NCBI GenBank assembly: GCA_003133815.1
Contig: PKZR01000397.1
Location: 1 to 23,211 of the forward strand
DNA length: 23,211 nucleotides
Source of the DNA: Limisphaerales bacterium
GTDB taxonomy: Bacteria > Verrucomicrobiota > Verrucomicrobiia > Limisphaerales > UBA11358
Reading direction: 5' to 3'
The notes below the pieces were generated by a model, which was given only the letters and a program-made list of their open reading frames with translations, did not search any database and had not been told where the DNA came from. Position numbers and translations under genes: made by a program. Of the stretch, positions 14,434 through 22,833 are shown piece by piece; positions within the stretch are counted from its first letter, which is position 1, and every line of letters starts with the position of its first letter.

Positions 14434-15122
14434 AAAGGAAACTGCCGTTTGTTTTTTCCAATTTCGCGATGACAGCCGATGGCACCATCGCCTTTGCCAG
14501 AGACAATTTTGTTCCGTTTGGCAGTGCGCGCGACCACGAGCGAATGATGGAATTACGGGCTACGGCGGATGCCATCATTTGCGGTGCAACAACCGTGGCG
14601 GTGACAGAAACGATCTTGGGAACGGGTGGTGAAAAATTTCGAAGGCAGCGGTTGAATAATCGTTTGGCGGAATATCCCTTGCGAATTGTCGTGAGCGGGT
14701 CGGGTTCGATTGACGCGGGCGCGCCAATTTTCAAGAAACATTTTTCGCCGGTGATCGTTTTTACAACGGGTCGAATATCAAAACCCAAACTGAAGAATTT
14801 GTACATGGTTGCCGATCAAGTAAAAATCTGCGGTAGAGATGAAATTAATTTTCGGTCTGCCTTCATCTGGCTACGAGCAAATTGGAATGTGAGGCGTTTA
14901 TTGTGTGAAGGCGGCGGCGAGCTTCACGGCGCATTGATCCGCGCCGGTTTGGTGGACGAATTGCACCTAACGTTTTGCCCAAAGATTTTTAGCGGGCGTG
15001 ATGCGCCGACTATCGCGGATGGCAAAGGATTTTTAAATCTGTCGGATGCGGCGCAATTCAAATTGAAGTCGAAGAATCTTGTAGGCGACGAGTTATTTGC
15101 GGCTTTTTCACGTAAGAAATAG
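14430..15122 (+). CDS. RibD C-terminal-domain (dihydrofolate reductase-like) pyrimidine reductase
   Basis: A stand-alone 230-residue protein with the RibD-C fold, which is related to dihydrofolate reductase and in RibD reduces the ribosylamino-pyrimidine intermediate of riboflavin synthesis with NADPH. Visible motifs are SNFAMTADGTIAF (10-22), the counterpart of the usual S(L/V)DG(K/R)IA, ATADAIICGATTV (44-56) and the nucleotide-binding LLCEGGGELHGALIRAGLVDELHLTF (157-182, with EGGG at 160-163). The deaminase domain of full RibD is absent, so this could be a RibD2/Rib7-like reductase in riboflavin synthesis or another pyrimidine or pteridine reductase. It overlaps queA by four bases and is probably co-transcribed; both act on purine/GTP-derived metabolites. 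A strong terminator follows. Confidence 0.82.
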   Translation: MKRKLPFVFSNFAMTADGTIAFARDNFVPFGSARDHERMMELRATADAIICGATTVAVTETILGTGGEKFRRQRLNNRLAEYPLRIVVSGSGSIDAGAPIFKKHFSPVIVFTTGRISKPKLKNLYMVADQVKICGRDEINFRSAFIWLRANWNVRRLLCEGGGELHGALIRAGLVDELHLTFCPKIFSGRDAPTIADGKGFLNLSDAAQFKLKSKNLVGDELFAAFSRKK

Positions 15123-15218
15123 CAGTTTCTTCTGCCGAGTTATTCACAATGCGATTTTTTGAAAATTTAGCCGTGGCGAAAGTGTTTGTTTTAAACTATT
15201 GCAAATAAACGAATTAAT

Positions 15219-15251
15219 AAAGGCAGGATGGCTTTCGCCATCCTGCCTTTT
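15219..15251. terminator. Bidirectional rho-independent terminator
   Basis: A perfect 14-base-pair stem (AAAGGCAGGATGGC, loop TTTC, then the complement) ends in a T run on the plus strand and has an A run at its left end, so it can work in both directions. It separates the converging reductase gene and the giant exported-protein gene. Confidence 0.92.
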
Positions 15252-15266
15252 GACAGACTTTATTAA

Positions 15267-18200
15267 TTATTGACTCTCTAGGATATAGAACTGCGCCGTA
15301 TTGGTCGCATTCGGATCTGAGAACTGATACTGACCCGGCGAAACTTCAGTTGCCGTACCAAGATTCGACCATTGATTGATTGGAAGAGCTACGTTTGTCG
15401 TGGCCAGCACTGAAAAGCTCGCTCCAGGAGTGTTTGTGAAGTTGAGTTGGAATGGCACACTGCTGCCACCTGATATAATTCCCGATCCAGAACCAAACTG
15501 CGGAGGTGTGACTGTAAGCGTGCTAAAACTGATGTCACCACCGAGATTCGTTCCCGCACTGTTGGTGGCTACCAGCTCGTAGTGATACGTTCTTCCTTGC
15601 GACAAATTCACAACAGGAGCCGCAACCGAAGCTGTGATGCTAGTTGTATTTGTCGCGCTGAAGTTGCCGTAACTCGTGTCGACTCCATACTCAAACCAGT
15701 ATGTGGTGGTACCGCCATTTGGATTAATCGAGCCTTCGAAAAGTGCTCCTCCTGCGGTGATGCTCTGTGGTGCCACCGTAGTTACTGTCGGAGCTGTCAC
15801 CACAGGATTGACCGTGATGCTGGTGCCATCAACCGCACTTGTCAGACCGCTGCTGGTGAACGTCAACTTCAGACCATTTTGCGCCGTCGTCGGGGCTGCC
15901 AAACCGTTGAACGTGACCACACCATTGACAGCCGTGGCTGTCAAAGTACCGGTCAATGAACCCATCCCAGTACCCACAGCGGCCGTTACTACTATTGAAC
16001 TGTTAGTTCCCAGCAAGTTACCATTGGCATCTTCGATATAAACCACCGGTTGAGTGGAGAACGTCGCGCCCGCAAGAACTGTCGAGGACGGCTCAGTGGT
16101 CACCACCAGCTTGCTGGCGGCACCTATTGTAACCGTCTGCGCAATCGAGTTGGTGCTGTAACCCGTGGCACTGATCACTATGGTCTTGGTGCCATTGGTC
16201 TGGAGCAGTTGCGATTTGGAAAGATTGAACACAATCTTGCCTGCCTGGGTCGTGTCATACGCAGCGCTCGGGAGCGTCTGACCGTTGACCGTGATGCCGG
16301 TGATGGCGGCACGCCAAGCCGGATCATCCGGTGTGTTTGTGACAGTGATGAGATTGTTCACCGGAGTTGCTGCCTGCGCCGTGAGAATCGGCGGCGGAAT
16401 CAACTCGGTGGCATTCGGCGTCTGCTGTGGCACAAACGTGAGCCCCGCGATGTTTCCGTTGGTGGAGGTATATATCGTGTTAGTCGAGATGAGGTTGAGA
16501 GTCCCGCCAGCCGTCTGGTCAGTCAAGCGAATGATCTTGTTGTTGCCATTGACGTAGAACAGATAGACGCCACCGCTGCCGTTGGTGGTGGCGAACAACG
16601 TGTCGCCGCCATCCGTGTTGGTCCATGATCCAATGTTTATCCAGTTGAAATCACCAGCAATGGAACCGGAACCCGTCCCACTGGGTCCAGTCATTTGCCA
16701 CTTGCTGATGACTCCCACACTACCAGATACCTGATCCAGAACGTAAAGGATGCTGTAATCATTTCCGTTTGTGGATACGATATAGAAATCCTGGGCAACG
16801 CTATCCGAAGGCGGTGTTTCATGCCCGATGTTGAAGACAGAATCAGGATTTTGGCTGGAAGGAGGGGTTGTGTAGTCCAAACCAGTCCCGTCGGCATTGT
16901 AACCACTCGAAAAGATAAACACGGATGCGGTGGGCGGGTTGGCCACTTTTGCCGTTTCCACCCAGCACACGCCGCCAAAGGATCTGGTGCTGATGTTGTT
17001 TTGCTGATAAAGATTATAGTTATAAGTGCCGTTATCAGCGATGTATAGTCCGCCTTTGTCATCAATGAGGTAGTGGCTGCTGTCGGGGCTGCACGCTGCA
17101 CGAGCCTGGCTGCCACCATACGAGTTGGACACATATTTTGCACGCAAGGCGAAGCCGTTGGTGTAATCCAAGGTGCCCACCCCGCGGTTCAGATTGAAGC
17201 CTTCATCCGGGTTCGCCACCGAACTGCCATCCGTATAGCCTGGGAAGACTATTTCAGTGCCGTTGTCATTGAGAGTGAGGTGGCCTCCGGAACCGGCGTT
17301 GTCCGTGCGCAGCGCGTTTGTGCCGGTGGCACTGATGGGAACGATGTTGACCGGGCTGGTCTGGCTGGCGGCCGAGGGTTTGACTTCAATGAAGCTCATC
17401 GTCGAATTTTTCGCCGACGTGTCCGCTTGAAGAACCACCAGATTGCCAGGCGTGAACGGAACGGGCGGTTTGCCGATGACAAATGATGTTGAATTGGTCA
17501 CTGCAATCGGGCCAGCGGTCACCGTGAAGGTGATGGCCGCATTTGCAACCGCCGTCGAGCCGCTGACTGTGGCGGTCAAATCGGTGTAGGTGCAGGCACC
17601 GTTGTAGATGGCTTGGGTCACAGAACCGCCCAACACCCACGTCGGCGGCGAATTGCTGACGGTGGCCACCACCTGCATATTGGGATAGGTGTTGGTGGTG
17701 GGATTGTAAAACTGGTCAATGCACGTGAACGAGGGTTGAACGGTCAAGGTGCCGGTGCTGGCCGACGGGCCGCCGGGCTGAACGTAGTTTAGCCTCACGA
17801 ACGCACCGGGTGTGACCAATTGCGTGACCTTGGCACTGGTGTAGTTGGTGGCAAAGATGACAATGTAATCAGTTCCAGCCACCGTCAACGGCGCTTGATT
17901 CGTGTTCTCCCCAGGCTGTGCAGTCGGCGTAAAGACGATATTGGACGAAGTAATCGTAAAACTGGCATGATTGGTCAATTTAACACCATTGACATAGATG
18001 ACACCGATGTTCTGGCTCCAAGCCAGATTGTTAGCAAAAGTATTCGTGAAGGAATGATCCACCGTGGCCGAGGCGGCGGGCGTGATGGCTGGCGCGATAT
18101 TTCCGGTATATTTGCCGTTGACGGCCACGTTGTCCAAGCGACAGTTGCCGGAATTGTTGTTGTAGGGCTGATAAAGATAATTTACGCAATCCGCGCCGGT

Positions 18201-19586
18201 GGCGGCATTAACAATCCGAAAACCGAAGTGCGGATTGCCAGCCACGTTGGGAAAGCCAGTGAAATCAACGATGCAGTTGTTGAAAAAGATGGAACCATAG
18301 TTGTTGAAGAACATCGTTCCGTCTACTGTATTCGGGCTATAAATGCCACTCCCGCTCTGGGTCAATCCCGGGGATTGAAAGCCACTGGCGGACGAATTGG
18401 TCATGACGAATGTCGGATTCAGCGCGTAAGCCAGCGTATTGGCCACATTGGTTGTCGTCCAGCCGTTGGTGGTGTATTCCACGCACATTTTCGCCTCACC
18501 CTGGGTCGTAAAGTAAAGGTCGAACGACAGCATGATGTTGGTGTAACCCGTCGTGTCCACGTCAAACTCGCCACCCTGGCTACCAATCGGCTGTGTGGAA
18601 AGCCAGCCGTTGCCTTTCTGCCCACGCAGACGCCAGACATTTTGACCGGCGGCCCCGGTGGAGCTGTAAGGCACTCCGTTTGCAAGAATATCTGCGGCGT
18701 TGGTGCTAAAATTACCTGTTGTAGCAAAAGTGGTGGAAACTAAATGGTTGGCTGGTGTCCCAAAGCCGAAGCATGCGGCGGTCGCCGAGAGGACGTTGGA
18801 GATTTCCGGAAAAGGATTGTTGTATGGAGCGATCACGCCTTCACTATCAAAGGTCCAATCCGCTGCGATGTCGAACGGCACGCCTTGGATGACAACGTTG
18901 TCAAGCGTCCAGTCGCCGCCGCCCGAATCCTGATAGTTGACGCCGGTCGTGTCGGGACAGTTCGTTCCGTTGGCTGCGTTCACAATGCGTATGGCAAAAT
19001 TGGGGTTGTTGTCCGCCCAGGAAATGCCGCTCAAATCGACCGTGACATTGGTATTCCAGACAGCGACTCCGCTGCTATTGGTCAGAATCAGGTAGGTGCC
19101 AGCGACAATATGGTTGGTCGTAATGCCATTAGTGGCGAGCACACCGGAACTGCCCGGCGACGTGATATTGGCATTGAACCAGGTCAGGCCATCCGGCGAG
19201 TATTGCACTTGAAGATAGGCCTCGGCATTGGTCTGGGCGTAAACGTCAAAGGAAAGTTGAACCTGATAATAGCCCAGCGTGCCGACAGCGAACTGCGCAC
19301 CTTGGGAGCCGATGGCACTATTGGTGGACCATCCGCCGGTGACTTCCCAGGCGTTGGTGCCATCCGTGGTGCCGGTGGAACTCCCCGGCAAGCCCACAAC
19401 CGTCCCAGTGGACAGGCCGACAACACTGGCAGTGCCAGTGTTGGAGGTGGCGGCGGGGCTGTTTGTTATGGTGCCTGCTGTATAGTTATCAAACGTCCAC
19501 CCGACGAGGGTGTTGGTTTGGGCTTGCACCGCCGTCAAGGTGGCGAGCAGCATTGAAGCGATGCAGGCGAGGTTTTTTATTTTCAT
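15267..19586 (-). CDS. Giant exported protein with duplicated N-terminal module, DUF1533-like and fn3-like domains
   Basis: A 1439-residue secreted protein. A signal peptide (MKIKNLACIASMLLATLTAVQA, probable cut at AQA or just before QTN) is followed by two related modules at about 26-236 and 241-492; both have a WTFD start, NAWEV or NVWRL, IGSQGAQF or IGSQGGEF, LSFD, and an end RIVNAA...LDNV. Then come a DUF1533-like domain (about 500-592), an Ig-like region (600-705), a propeller-like segment (about 711-1055, starting FTPGNLVVLQ and with several repeats of the YI/LY/VLD kind), a second DUF1533-like domain (about 1066-1155, WRAAITGITVNGQTL), an Ig-like domain (1158-1262), an fn3-like domain with INPNGGTTTYWFEYG and GRTYHYELVATNSAGT (1266-1356), and a C-terminal module ending QFYILESQ that I associate with exported verrucomicrobial proteins. 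No PEP-CTERM or LPXTG signal is seen. Function unknown; a surface or matrix role is likely. Confidence 0.9.
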   Translation of the reverse strand: MKIKNLACIASMLLATLTAVQAQTNTLVGWTFDNYTAGTITNSPAATSNTGTASVVGLSTGTVVGLPGSSTGTTDGTNAWEVTGGWSTNSAIGSQGAQFAVGTLGYYQVQLSFDVYAQTNAEAYLQVQYSPDGLTWFNANITSPGSSGVLATNGITTNHIVAGTYLILTNSSGVAVWNTNVTVDLSGISWADNNPNFAIRIVNAANGTNCPDTTGVNYQDSGGGDWTLDNVVIQGVPFDIAADWTFDSEGVIAPYNNPFPEISNVLSATAACFGFGTPANHLVSTTFATTGNFSTNAADILANGVPYSSTGAAGQNVWRLRGQKGNGWLSTQPIGSQGGEFDVDTTGYTNIMLSFDLYFTTQGEAKMCVEYTTNGWTTTNVANTLAYALNPTFVMTNSSASGFQSPGLTQSGSGIYSPNTVDGTMFFNNYGSIFFNNCIVDFTGFPNVAGNPHFGFRIVNAATGADCVNYLYQPYNNNSGNCRLDNVAVNGKYTGNIAPAITPAASATVDHSFTNTFANNLAWSQNIGVIYVNGVKLTNHASFTITSSNIVFTPTAQPGENTNQAPLTVAGTDYIVIFATNYTSAKVTQLVTPGAFVRLNYVQPGGPSASTGTLTVQPSFTCIDQFYNPTTNTYPNMQVVATVSNSPPTWVLGGSVTQAIYNGACTYTDLTATVSGSTAVANAAITFTVTAGPIAVTNSTSFVIGKPPVPFTPGNLVVLQADTSAKNSTMSFIEVKPSAASQTSPVNIVPISATGTNALRTDNAGSGGHLTLNDNGTEIVFPGYTDGSSVANPDEGFNLNRGVGTLDYTNGFALRAKYVSNSYGGSQARAACSPDSSHYLIDDKGGLYIADNGTYNYNLYQQNNISTRSFGGVCWVETAKVANPPTASVFIFSSGYNADGTGLDYTTPPSSQNPDSVFNIGHETPPSDSVAQDFYIVSTNGNDYSILYVLDQVSGSVGVISKWQMTGPSGTGSGSIAGDFNWINIGSWTNTDGGDTLFATTNGSGGVYLFYVNGNNKIIRLTDQTAGGTLNLISTNTIYTSTNGNIAGLTFVPQQTPNATELIPPPILTAQAATPVNNLITVTNTPDDPAWRAAITGITVNGQTLPSAAYDTTQAGKIVFNLSKSQLLQTNGTKTIVISATGYSTNSIAQTVTIGAASKLVVTTEPSSTVLAGATFSTQPVVYIEDANGNLLGTNSSIVVTAAVGTGMGSLTGTLTATAVNGVVTFNGLAAPTTAQNGLKLTFTSSGLTSAVDGTSITVNPVVTAPTVTTVAPQSITAGGALFEGSINPNGGTTTYWFEYGVDTSYGNFSATNTTSITASVAAPVVNLSQGRTYHYELVATNSAGTNLGGDISFSTLTVTPPQFGSGSGIISGGSSVPFQLNFTNTPGASFSVLATTNVALPINQWSNLGTATEVSPGQYQFSDPNATNTAQFYILESQ

Positions 19587-19791
19587 TTTAAGTGTTGGTT
19601 GTTTTTTGTTGGACTCCTATTAAATCATTCGCACTACATTTTGTGCTGTGGGCATTATCCAGTTTCAGGTTACAAGAAAACGACTCGCGGGTGACTATTC
19701 AGTGACAATATTAAATGTGTGGCGAACCCAGCTTGTCATGTCTCCAACACGTAACTTTCCTGACATTCATTTGTAACGTACGGTTGCCAGA
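19587..19791. other. Divergent intergenic region between the giant exported protein and the pseudopilin
   Basis: These 205 bases must hold both start regions. No clear -35/-10 pair was found. Two GTGAC units 11 bases apart (19691-19695 and 19702-19706) and an AT-rich stretch (AATATTAAAT, 19707-19716) could be regulator and promoter parts. Neither gene has a good ribosome binding site. Confidence 0.4.
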
Positions 19792-20772
19792 ATGGTGGCA
19801 GTGAAGAGGCTTAATTATTCAAACACAAAGAACAAACACAACCGCGGGTTCACTCTCATTGAACTGCTGGTGGTCATTGCCATCATAGCAATCCTGGCCG
19901 CAATGCTCCTGCCGGCGCTGGCCAAAGCCAAGGCCAAGGCGCAACAGATCGCATGCTTGAACAACTTGAAGCAGTGGGGTCTGGCCGATAACATGTATGT
20001 GGACGACAACAACGAGAGATTTCCCTATCCAAGATATCAAGCTAGTTATGCTGGCAGTTCCAGTCCAAATGCTCAAGATACACCCACCTGGCAGGAAATT
20101 TACGCCTATGGCGGAATGACTCCTCCCGTGGGTAACGATGTCTGGTTCAATGCCCTGCCTCCCTATATCCACAGCAAGACTATGTATGAATGGGCAACTG
20201 GCGTTTACAAAAGCCAGTTTAACCAAGCCTTCTCCAGCGGCATGACCATTTTCACCTGTCCGACCGTCCTCGCCCAAGGATATGACGCCACTGATGTTAC
20301 TACGAGTGATATGAGCCTGGCCGACCGACCACTGTTTTCCTTCGGCATGAATTCCAAGATGACCGTCATCGAAACACCCGTTGGCAGCACCGATGACCTC
20401 CCTTGCAAAACCACAATGGTGGTTCATCCTTCAGCCTTTGTATTGTTTGCGGATACCCGTGACCGTTCTAAGGAAACCCCCTATTCTTCCAGTGCGGCCA
20501 ATGCTTATCCCGCAGGCAATTCCATAAAACTCGGCACGCCGCAATCTTATACCACGCGCTTCTCCTCCCGGCACAGCATGGGCGGACAGATCACCTTCAG
20601 CGACGGCCATGCCCAATTCTACAAATATAATTATGTCGTATCGGACGGCACGGCCGTTTACTCCAGCGGCCCTACGGCTGGATTAACTGTCAGTGCCGGC
20701 TATGACCCCGGCCGTCCAGACATCAATTGGGATTGTCAGGGAAACGCCATCATTCCGGCAAATGGGAATTAA
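19792..20772 (+). CDS. Prepilin-type N-terminal/H-X9-DG C-terminal protein (pseudopilin-like)
   Basis: The N-terminus HNRGFTLIELLVVIAIIAILAAMLLPALAKAK (about 17-48) is a class III signal with the G/F cleavage site for prepilin peptidase and Glu at +5, followed by the hydrophobic pilin helix. The C-terminal part contains RHSMGGQITFSDGHAQF, in which His, nine residues and Asp-Gly form the H-X9-DG signature of a family abundant in Verrucomicrobia and Planctomycetes. The 326-residue length fits that family. These proteins are thought to be type II secretion or type IV pilus-like components, but their role is not known. ATG at 19792 was used; GTG codons at 19795 and 19801 are alternatives. It stands alone on the plus strand, divergent from the giant exported protein. 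Confidence 0.93.
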   Translation: MVAVKRLNYSNTKNKHNRGFTLIELLVVIAIIAILAAMLLPALAKAKAKAQQIACLNNLKQWGLADNMYVDDNNERFPYPRYQASYAGSSSPNAQDTPTWQEIYAYGGMTPPVGNDVWFNALPPYIHSKTMYEWATGVYKSQFNQAFSSGMTIFTCPTVLAQGYDATDVTTSDMSLADRPLFSFGMNSKMTVIETPVGSTDDLPCKTTMVVHPSAFVLFADTRDRSKETPYSSSAANAYPAGNSIKLGTPQSYTTRFSSRHSMGGQITFSDGHAQFYKYNYVVSDGTAVYSSGPTAGLTVSAGYDPGRPDINWDCQGNAIIPANGN

Positions 20773-21018
20773 AAAGCGGGTTGAAGTCGCGATTTATTAC
20801 ATCAATTTAAAGTCCGTTTTTATTTGTTAGTGGGTCGAAGCCGTTTTCGACTTTGCGCTTTTCGCCGGAGCTTTCCAAATATTCTTTTCATTTTTTGAAT
20901 GAAAAGAAGGCCAATTTTTGTAATGCGATTCGCAACAAATGTTGAGCAATGCAGAGCCGCCGATCTGATAATCGAACGCGTTTGAAACATTCACTTCACA
21001 TTTAACAAAAGGCTCCTT
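20773..21018. other. Intergenic region, no convincing gene
   Basis: No clear terminator follows the pseudopilin gene. A GTG-started minus-strand frame (20994-20827, 55 codons, ending KSAKSKTASTH) is open here but has a poorly placed AGGAG and no known motif, so it was not called. AAAAGG at 21007-21012 is the ribosome binding site of the next gene. Confidence 0.4.
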
Positions 21019-21516
21019 ATGCCATATCAAGAAATCTCGGCAACCGTAACGGACAAACAAATGCAGACAGTCAAGGATGCGCTCACTGCCATCGAAACGG
21101 CGCTGCCCTTCCTCATCAGCCTTACCGATCAAGAGCGCAAGAAACTGCGCAAGACCGGTCCCGAACGGCTTCCCTTTGTGCAGGGCGCGGGAGTGGCCGC
21201 GCAGGACAATCCCGACATCCTGCCCAAAACATTCGACGCGGACGGGTTTGAAAACGCCGTGGCGCTCTTCTCGGCGATGACGGAAATCAACACGATTGTG
21301 TCGCAACTCTCCTCAAAAATTGACGACACGCGGCTGGCGGTGGGCGTGGAGGCTTTGAGCGGCGCCTCGGACGTGTATAACTATGTCAAGGCCGCCGCCA
21401 CAAAGACGCCCGGACTCAAGCCGGTGGCCGACCAGTTGGGCCAGTTGTTCCAAAAAGCCGTCGCCACGCGCCGGGCCAACCAGAAAGTTCAGGCTGCCGC
21501 GAAGACCGCAAAATAA
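21019..21516 (+). CDS. Uncharacterised 165-residue, mostly helical protein
   Basis: A soluble protein without signal peptide or membrane segment. It is mainly alpha-helical in appearance. The start MPYQEISATVTDKQMQTVKDALTAIETALPFLISLTDQERKKL and the middle (FDADGFENAVALFSAMTEINTI, then SSKIDDTRLAVGVEALSGASDVYNYVKAAA) resemble, from memory, a family of hypothetical proteins found in several phyla, including Bacteroidetes, with no known function. The C-terminus is a Lys/Ala-rich tail. AAAAGG six bases before the ATG is a good ribosome binding site for this genome, and a strong terminator follows, so it is probably a single-gene unit. A minus-strand frame over the same bases (21306-20827) is judged to be its shadow. 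Confidence 0.82.
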   Translation: MPYQEISATVTDKQMQTVKDALTAIETALPFLISLTDQERKKLRKTGPERLPFVQGAGVAAQDNPDILPKTFDADGFENAVALFSAMTEINTIVSQLSSKIDDTRLAVGVEALSGASDVYNYVKAAATKTPGLKPVADQLGQLFQKAVATRRANQKVQAAAKTAK

Positions 21517-21545
21517 GACGGCGTTGACAATCTGAAAATCATTCC

Positions 21546-21580
21546 CCGCCCGCTTTGAAATTCCCAAAGCAGGCGGTTTT
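21546..21580 (+). terminator. Rho-independent terminator of the 165-residue protein gene
   Basis: CCGCCCGCTTTG pairs with CAAAGCAGGCGG (21565-21576) with one mismatch over twelve positions; the loop is AAATTCC and the stem is followed by TTTT. It begins 29 bases after the stop codon. Confidence 0.88.
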
Positions 21581-21642
21581 GCTTTGGGGCTGGACAAAAA
21601 GAGCCGGTTTTTGCTTAAGTGACTTGAAATGATGCAGTTAAG

Positions 21643-21894
21643 ATCAAAAACGTCGTTCATCGGAAGAACGAAATCCTAGCTCCGATGAACGAAGTCGTAG
21701 ATCGGAAGAAGGAAATCGCAGATTTGAAGAACGACGACTTTCATCAGATGAACGAACTCGTAGTCCGGAAGAAAGTGGACGTAGTTCCAATGGACGTGCT
21801 CGCAGCTCGTGGCAAGGAGCGCATTGTCCTGATGAACACGAAGGCAGTTCCGATGAACGATGGCGTTGTTCTCACGAACGTTCGGGGAGCATAT
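21643..21894. repeat. Degenerate 21-base tandem repeat (about 12 units)
   Basis: Units of 21 bases with a core like GAACGAAnTCGTAG recur from 21643 to about 21894, becoming less alike to the right. In one plus-strand frame they read as heptapeptides such as MNEVVDR, MNELVVR, KNEILAP and MNDGVVL, typically M/K-N/K-E/D-x-V-V-x. The frame opens at 21628 but the first ATG is inside the array (21685), with no ribosome binding site; the frame ends at 22020 after a non-repeated tail (ending EILKVAEL). The minus strand is also open over 21930-21676. Because a 21-base period keeps every frame in phase, open frames are expected, so coding is not shown. Confidence 0.75.
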
Positions 21895-22089
21895 CGGTCG
21901 GTCGGCGATCCAAGTTTGCAAACAACTCATGCTTCAATGATAGCTAACCTCGCAATTCAATTGTTCCACCGGTTTGAATTTAGCGTACACCAAGAAATCC
22001 TGAAAGTCGCGGAATTGTAACGTGTTTGACATCGGCTCGGAACAAGTGAAATTTACGATTTCATCAGTGATGGTTTTACTCGTAAAAAA

Positions 22090-22833
22090 ATGAAAAAATT
22101 GCTTTTCCCGTTTCACCGCCTCTTCACTCCAATTTTATTTTCGCTGTCCGTCGCCGTCGCGCCGCTGCATGCCGCCGATACGATGGATCAAACGAACGCG
22201 GCGGTTCAATCCAGCCAGCTTCACTATCTCACCGGCAAGAAACCCAACGCCATTGAGCTGCTCGCGCCACCGCCGCTGCCGGACTCGCCGGAGCAGGCCG
22301 CCGACATGGCGGAAGTGCAGGCCGTTTATCACGCCGCCACAAGCAACGACATCGCCGACGCGTATTCCGAAAAGAAATTTAACATTTTCAACTTCACGCC
22401 CGCCATCGGCGATTTTTTTGTGGCCGGCAAATTTCCAAAGACCGAGGCCTTTTTTGACAACGTGCAGAAGGACGCCGAGACCGTGACCGACAATGCAAAG
22501 GACTTTTACAAGCGCCCGCGTCCGTATGTGACCGACCCCAGCCTCATCAACGGCAAGCTCGAAAAAAGCTTCAGCTATCCCAGCGGCCACTCGACCGAAT
22601 CCATGGTGCTGGCCCTTGTCCTCTCCGATTTGTTCCCCGACAAGCATGACGCAATCATCGCCAAGGCGCGCAGCATCGGCTGGCATCGCGTGCAGACCGC
22701 GCGGCATTATCCCACGGACATCTACGCCGGGCGCGTGCTGGCGCAGGCCATCGTCAAGCAGATGGAGAAGAACGACGATTTCCAGAAGGATTTGGCGGAA
22801 GCGAAAGCTGAAATTGCCGCCGGACAGAAATAA
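22090..22833 (+). CDS. Secreted PAP2-family (class A bacterial acid phosphatase-like) phosphatase
   Basis: A 247-residue phosphatase with a signal peptide (MKKLLFPFHRLFTPILFSLSVAVAPLHA, probable cut before ADT), so it acts in the periplasm or outside. The PAP2 active site is complete: K-x6-RP (K137 to RP144-145, in KDFYKRPRP), PSGHS (164-168, with the proton-donor His) and R-x5-H-x3-D (R200, H206 nucleophile, D210) in HRVQTARHYPTD. Class A non-specific acid phosphatases (PhoN/PhoC type) have this length and order; they normally show SR before the last motif and here it is HR. They remove phosphate from a range of organic phosphomonoesters. No ribosome binding site is seen before the ATG. It is a single gene; substrate is not predictable. 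Confidence 0.92.
   Translation: MKKLLFPFHRLFTPILFSLSVAVAPLHAADTMDQTNAAVQSSQLHYLTGKKPNAIELLAPPPLPDSPEQAADMAEVQAVYHAATSNDIADAYSEKKFNIFNFTPAIGDFFVAGKFPKTEAFFDNVQKDAETVTDNAKDFYKRPRPYVTDPSLINGKLEKSFSYPSGHSTESMVLALVLSDLFPDKHDAIIAKARSIGWHRVQTARHYPTDIYAGRVLAQAIVKQMEKNDDFQKDLAEAKAEIAAGQK

Larger units (their letters stand above)
21517..22089. other. 573-base gene-poor stretch
   Basis: It holds the terminator (21546-21580), the 21-base repeat array (21643-21894) and the upstream region of the phosphatase gene. TTGACA at 22026-22031 could be a -35 for that gene, but no good -10 lies at 16-18 bases; TACGAT (22054-22059) is too far. No established gene was found. Confidence 0.5.

Noticed and set aside
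16050..18743. Long plus-strand frames (192 to 307 codons) opposite the giant exported protein
   Set aside because: They are antisense to a continuous 1439-residue frame with signal peptide and domain repeats, and show the composition of shadow frames.
20827..21306. Minus-strand frame opposite the 165-residue protein
   Set aside because: Its N-terminal two thirds is antisense to the better-supported plus-strand gene, which has a ribosome binding site, terminator and family resemblance. A short GTG-started version (20994-20827) is outside that gene and cannot be excluded, but has no supporting motif.
21685..22020. 111-residue plus-strand ORF over the 21-base repeats
   Set aside because: No ribosome binding site, first ATG lies inside the array, and a 21-base period keeps frames open on both strands; reported as repeat rather than gene.
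22026..22059. Promoter for the acid phosphatase
   Set aside because: A good TTGACA exists, but no -10 at a proper distance; mentioned only as a possibility.
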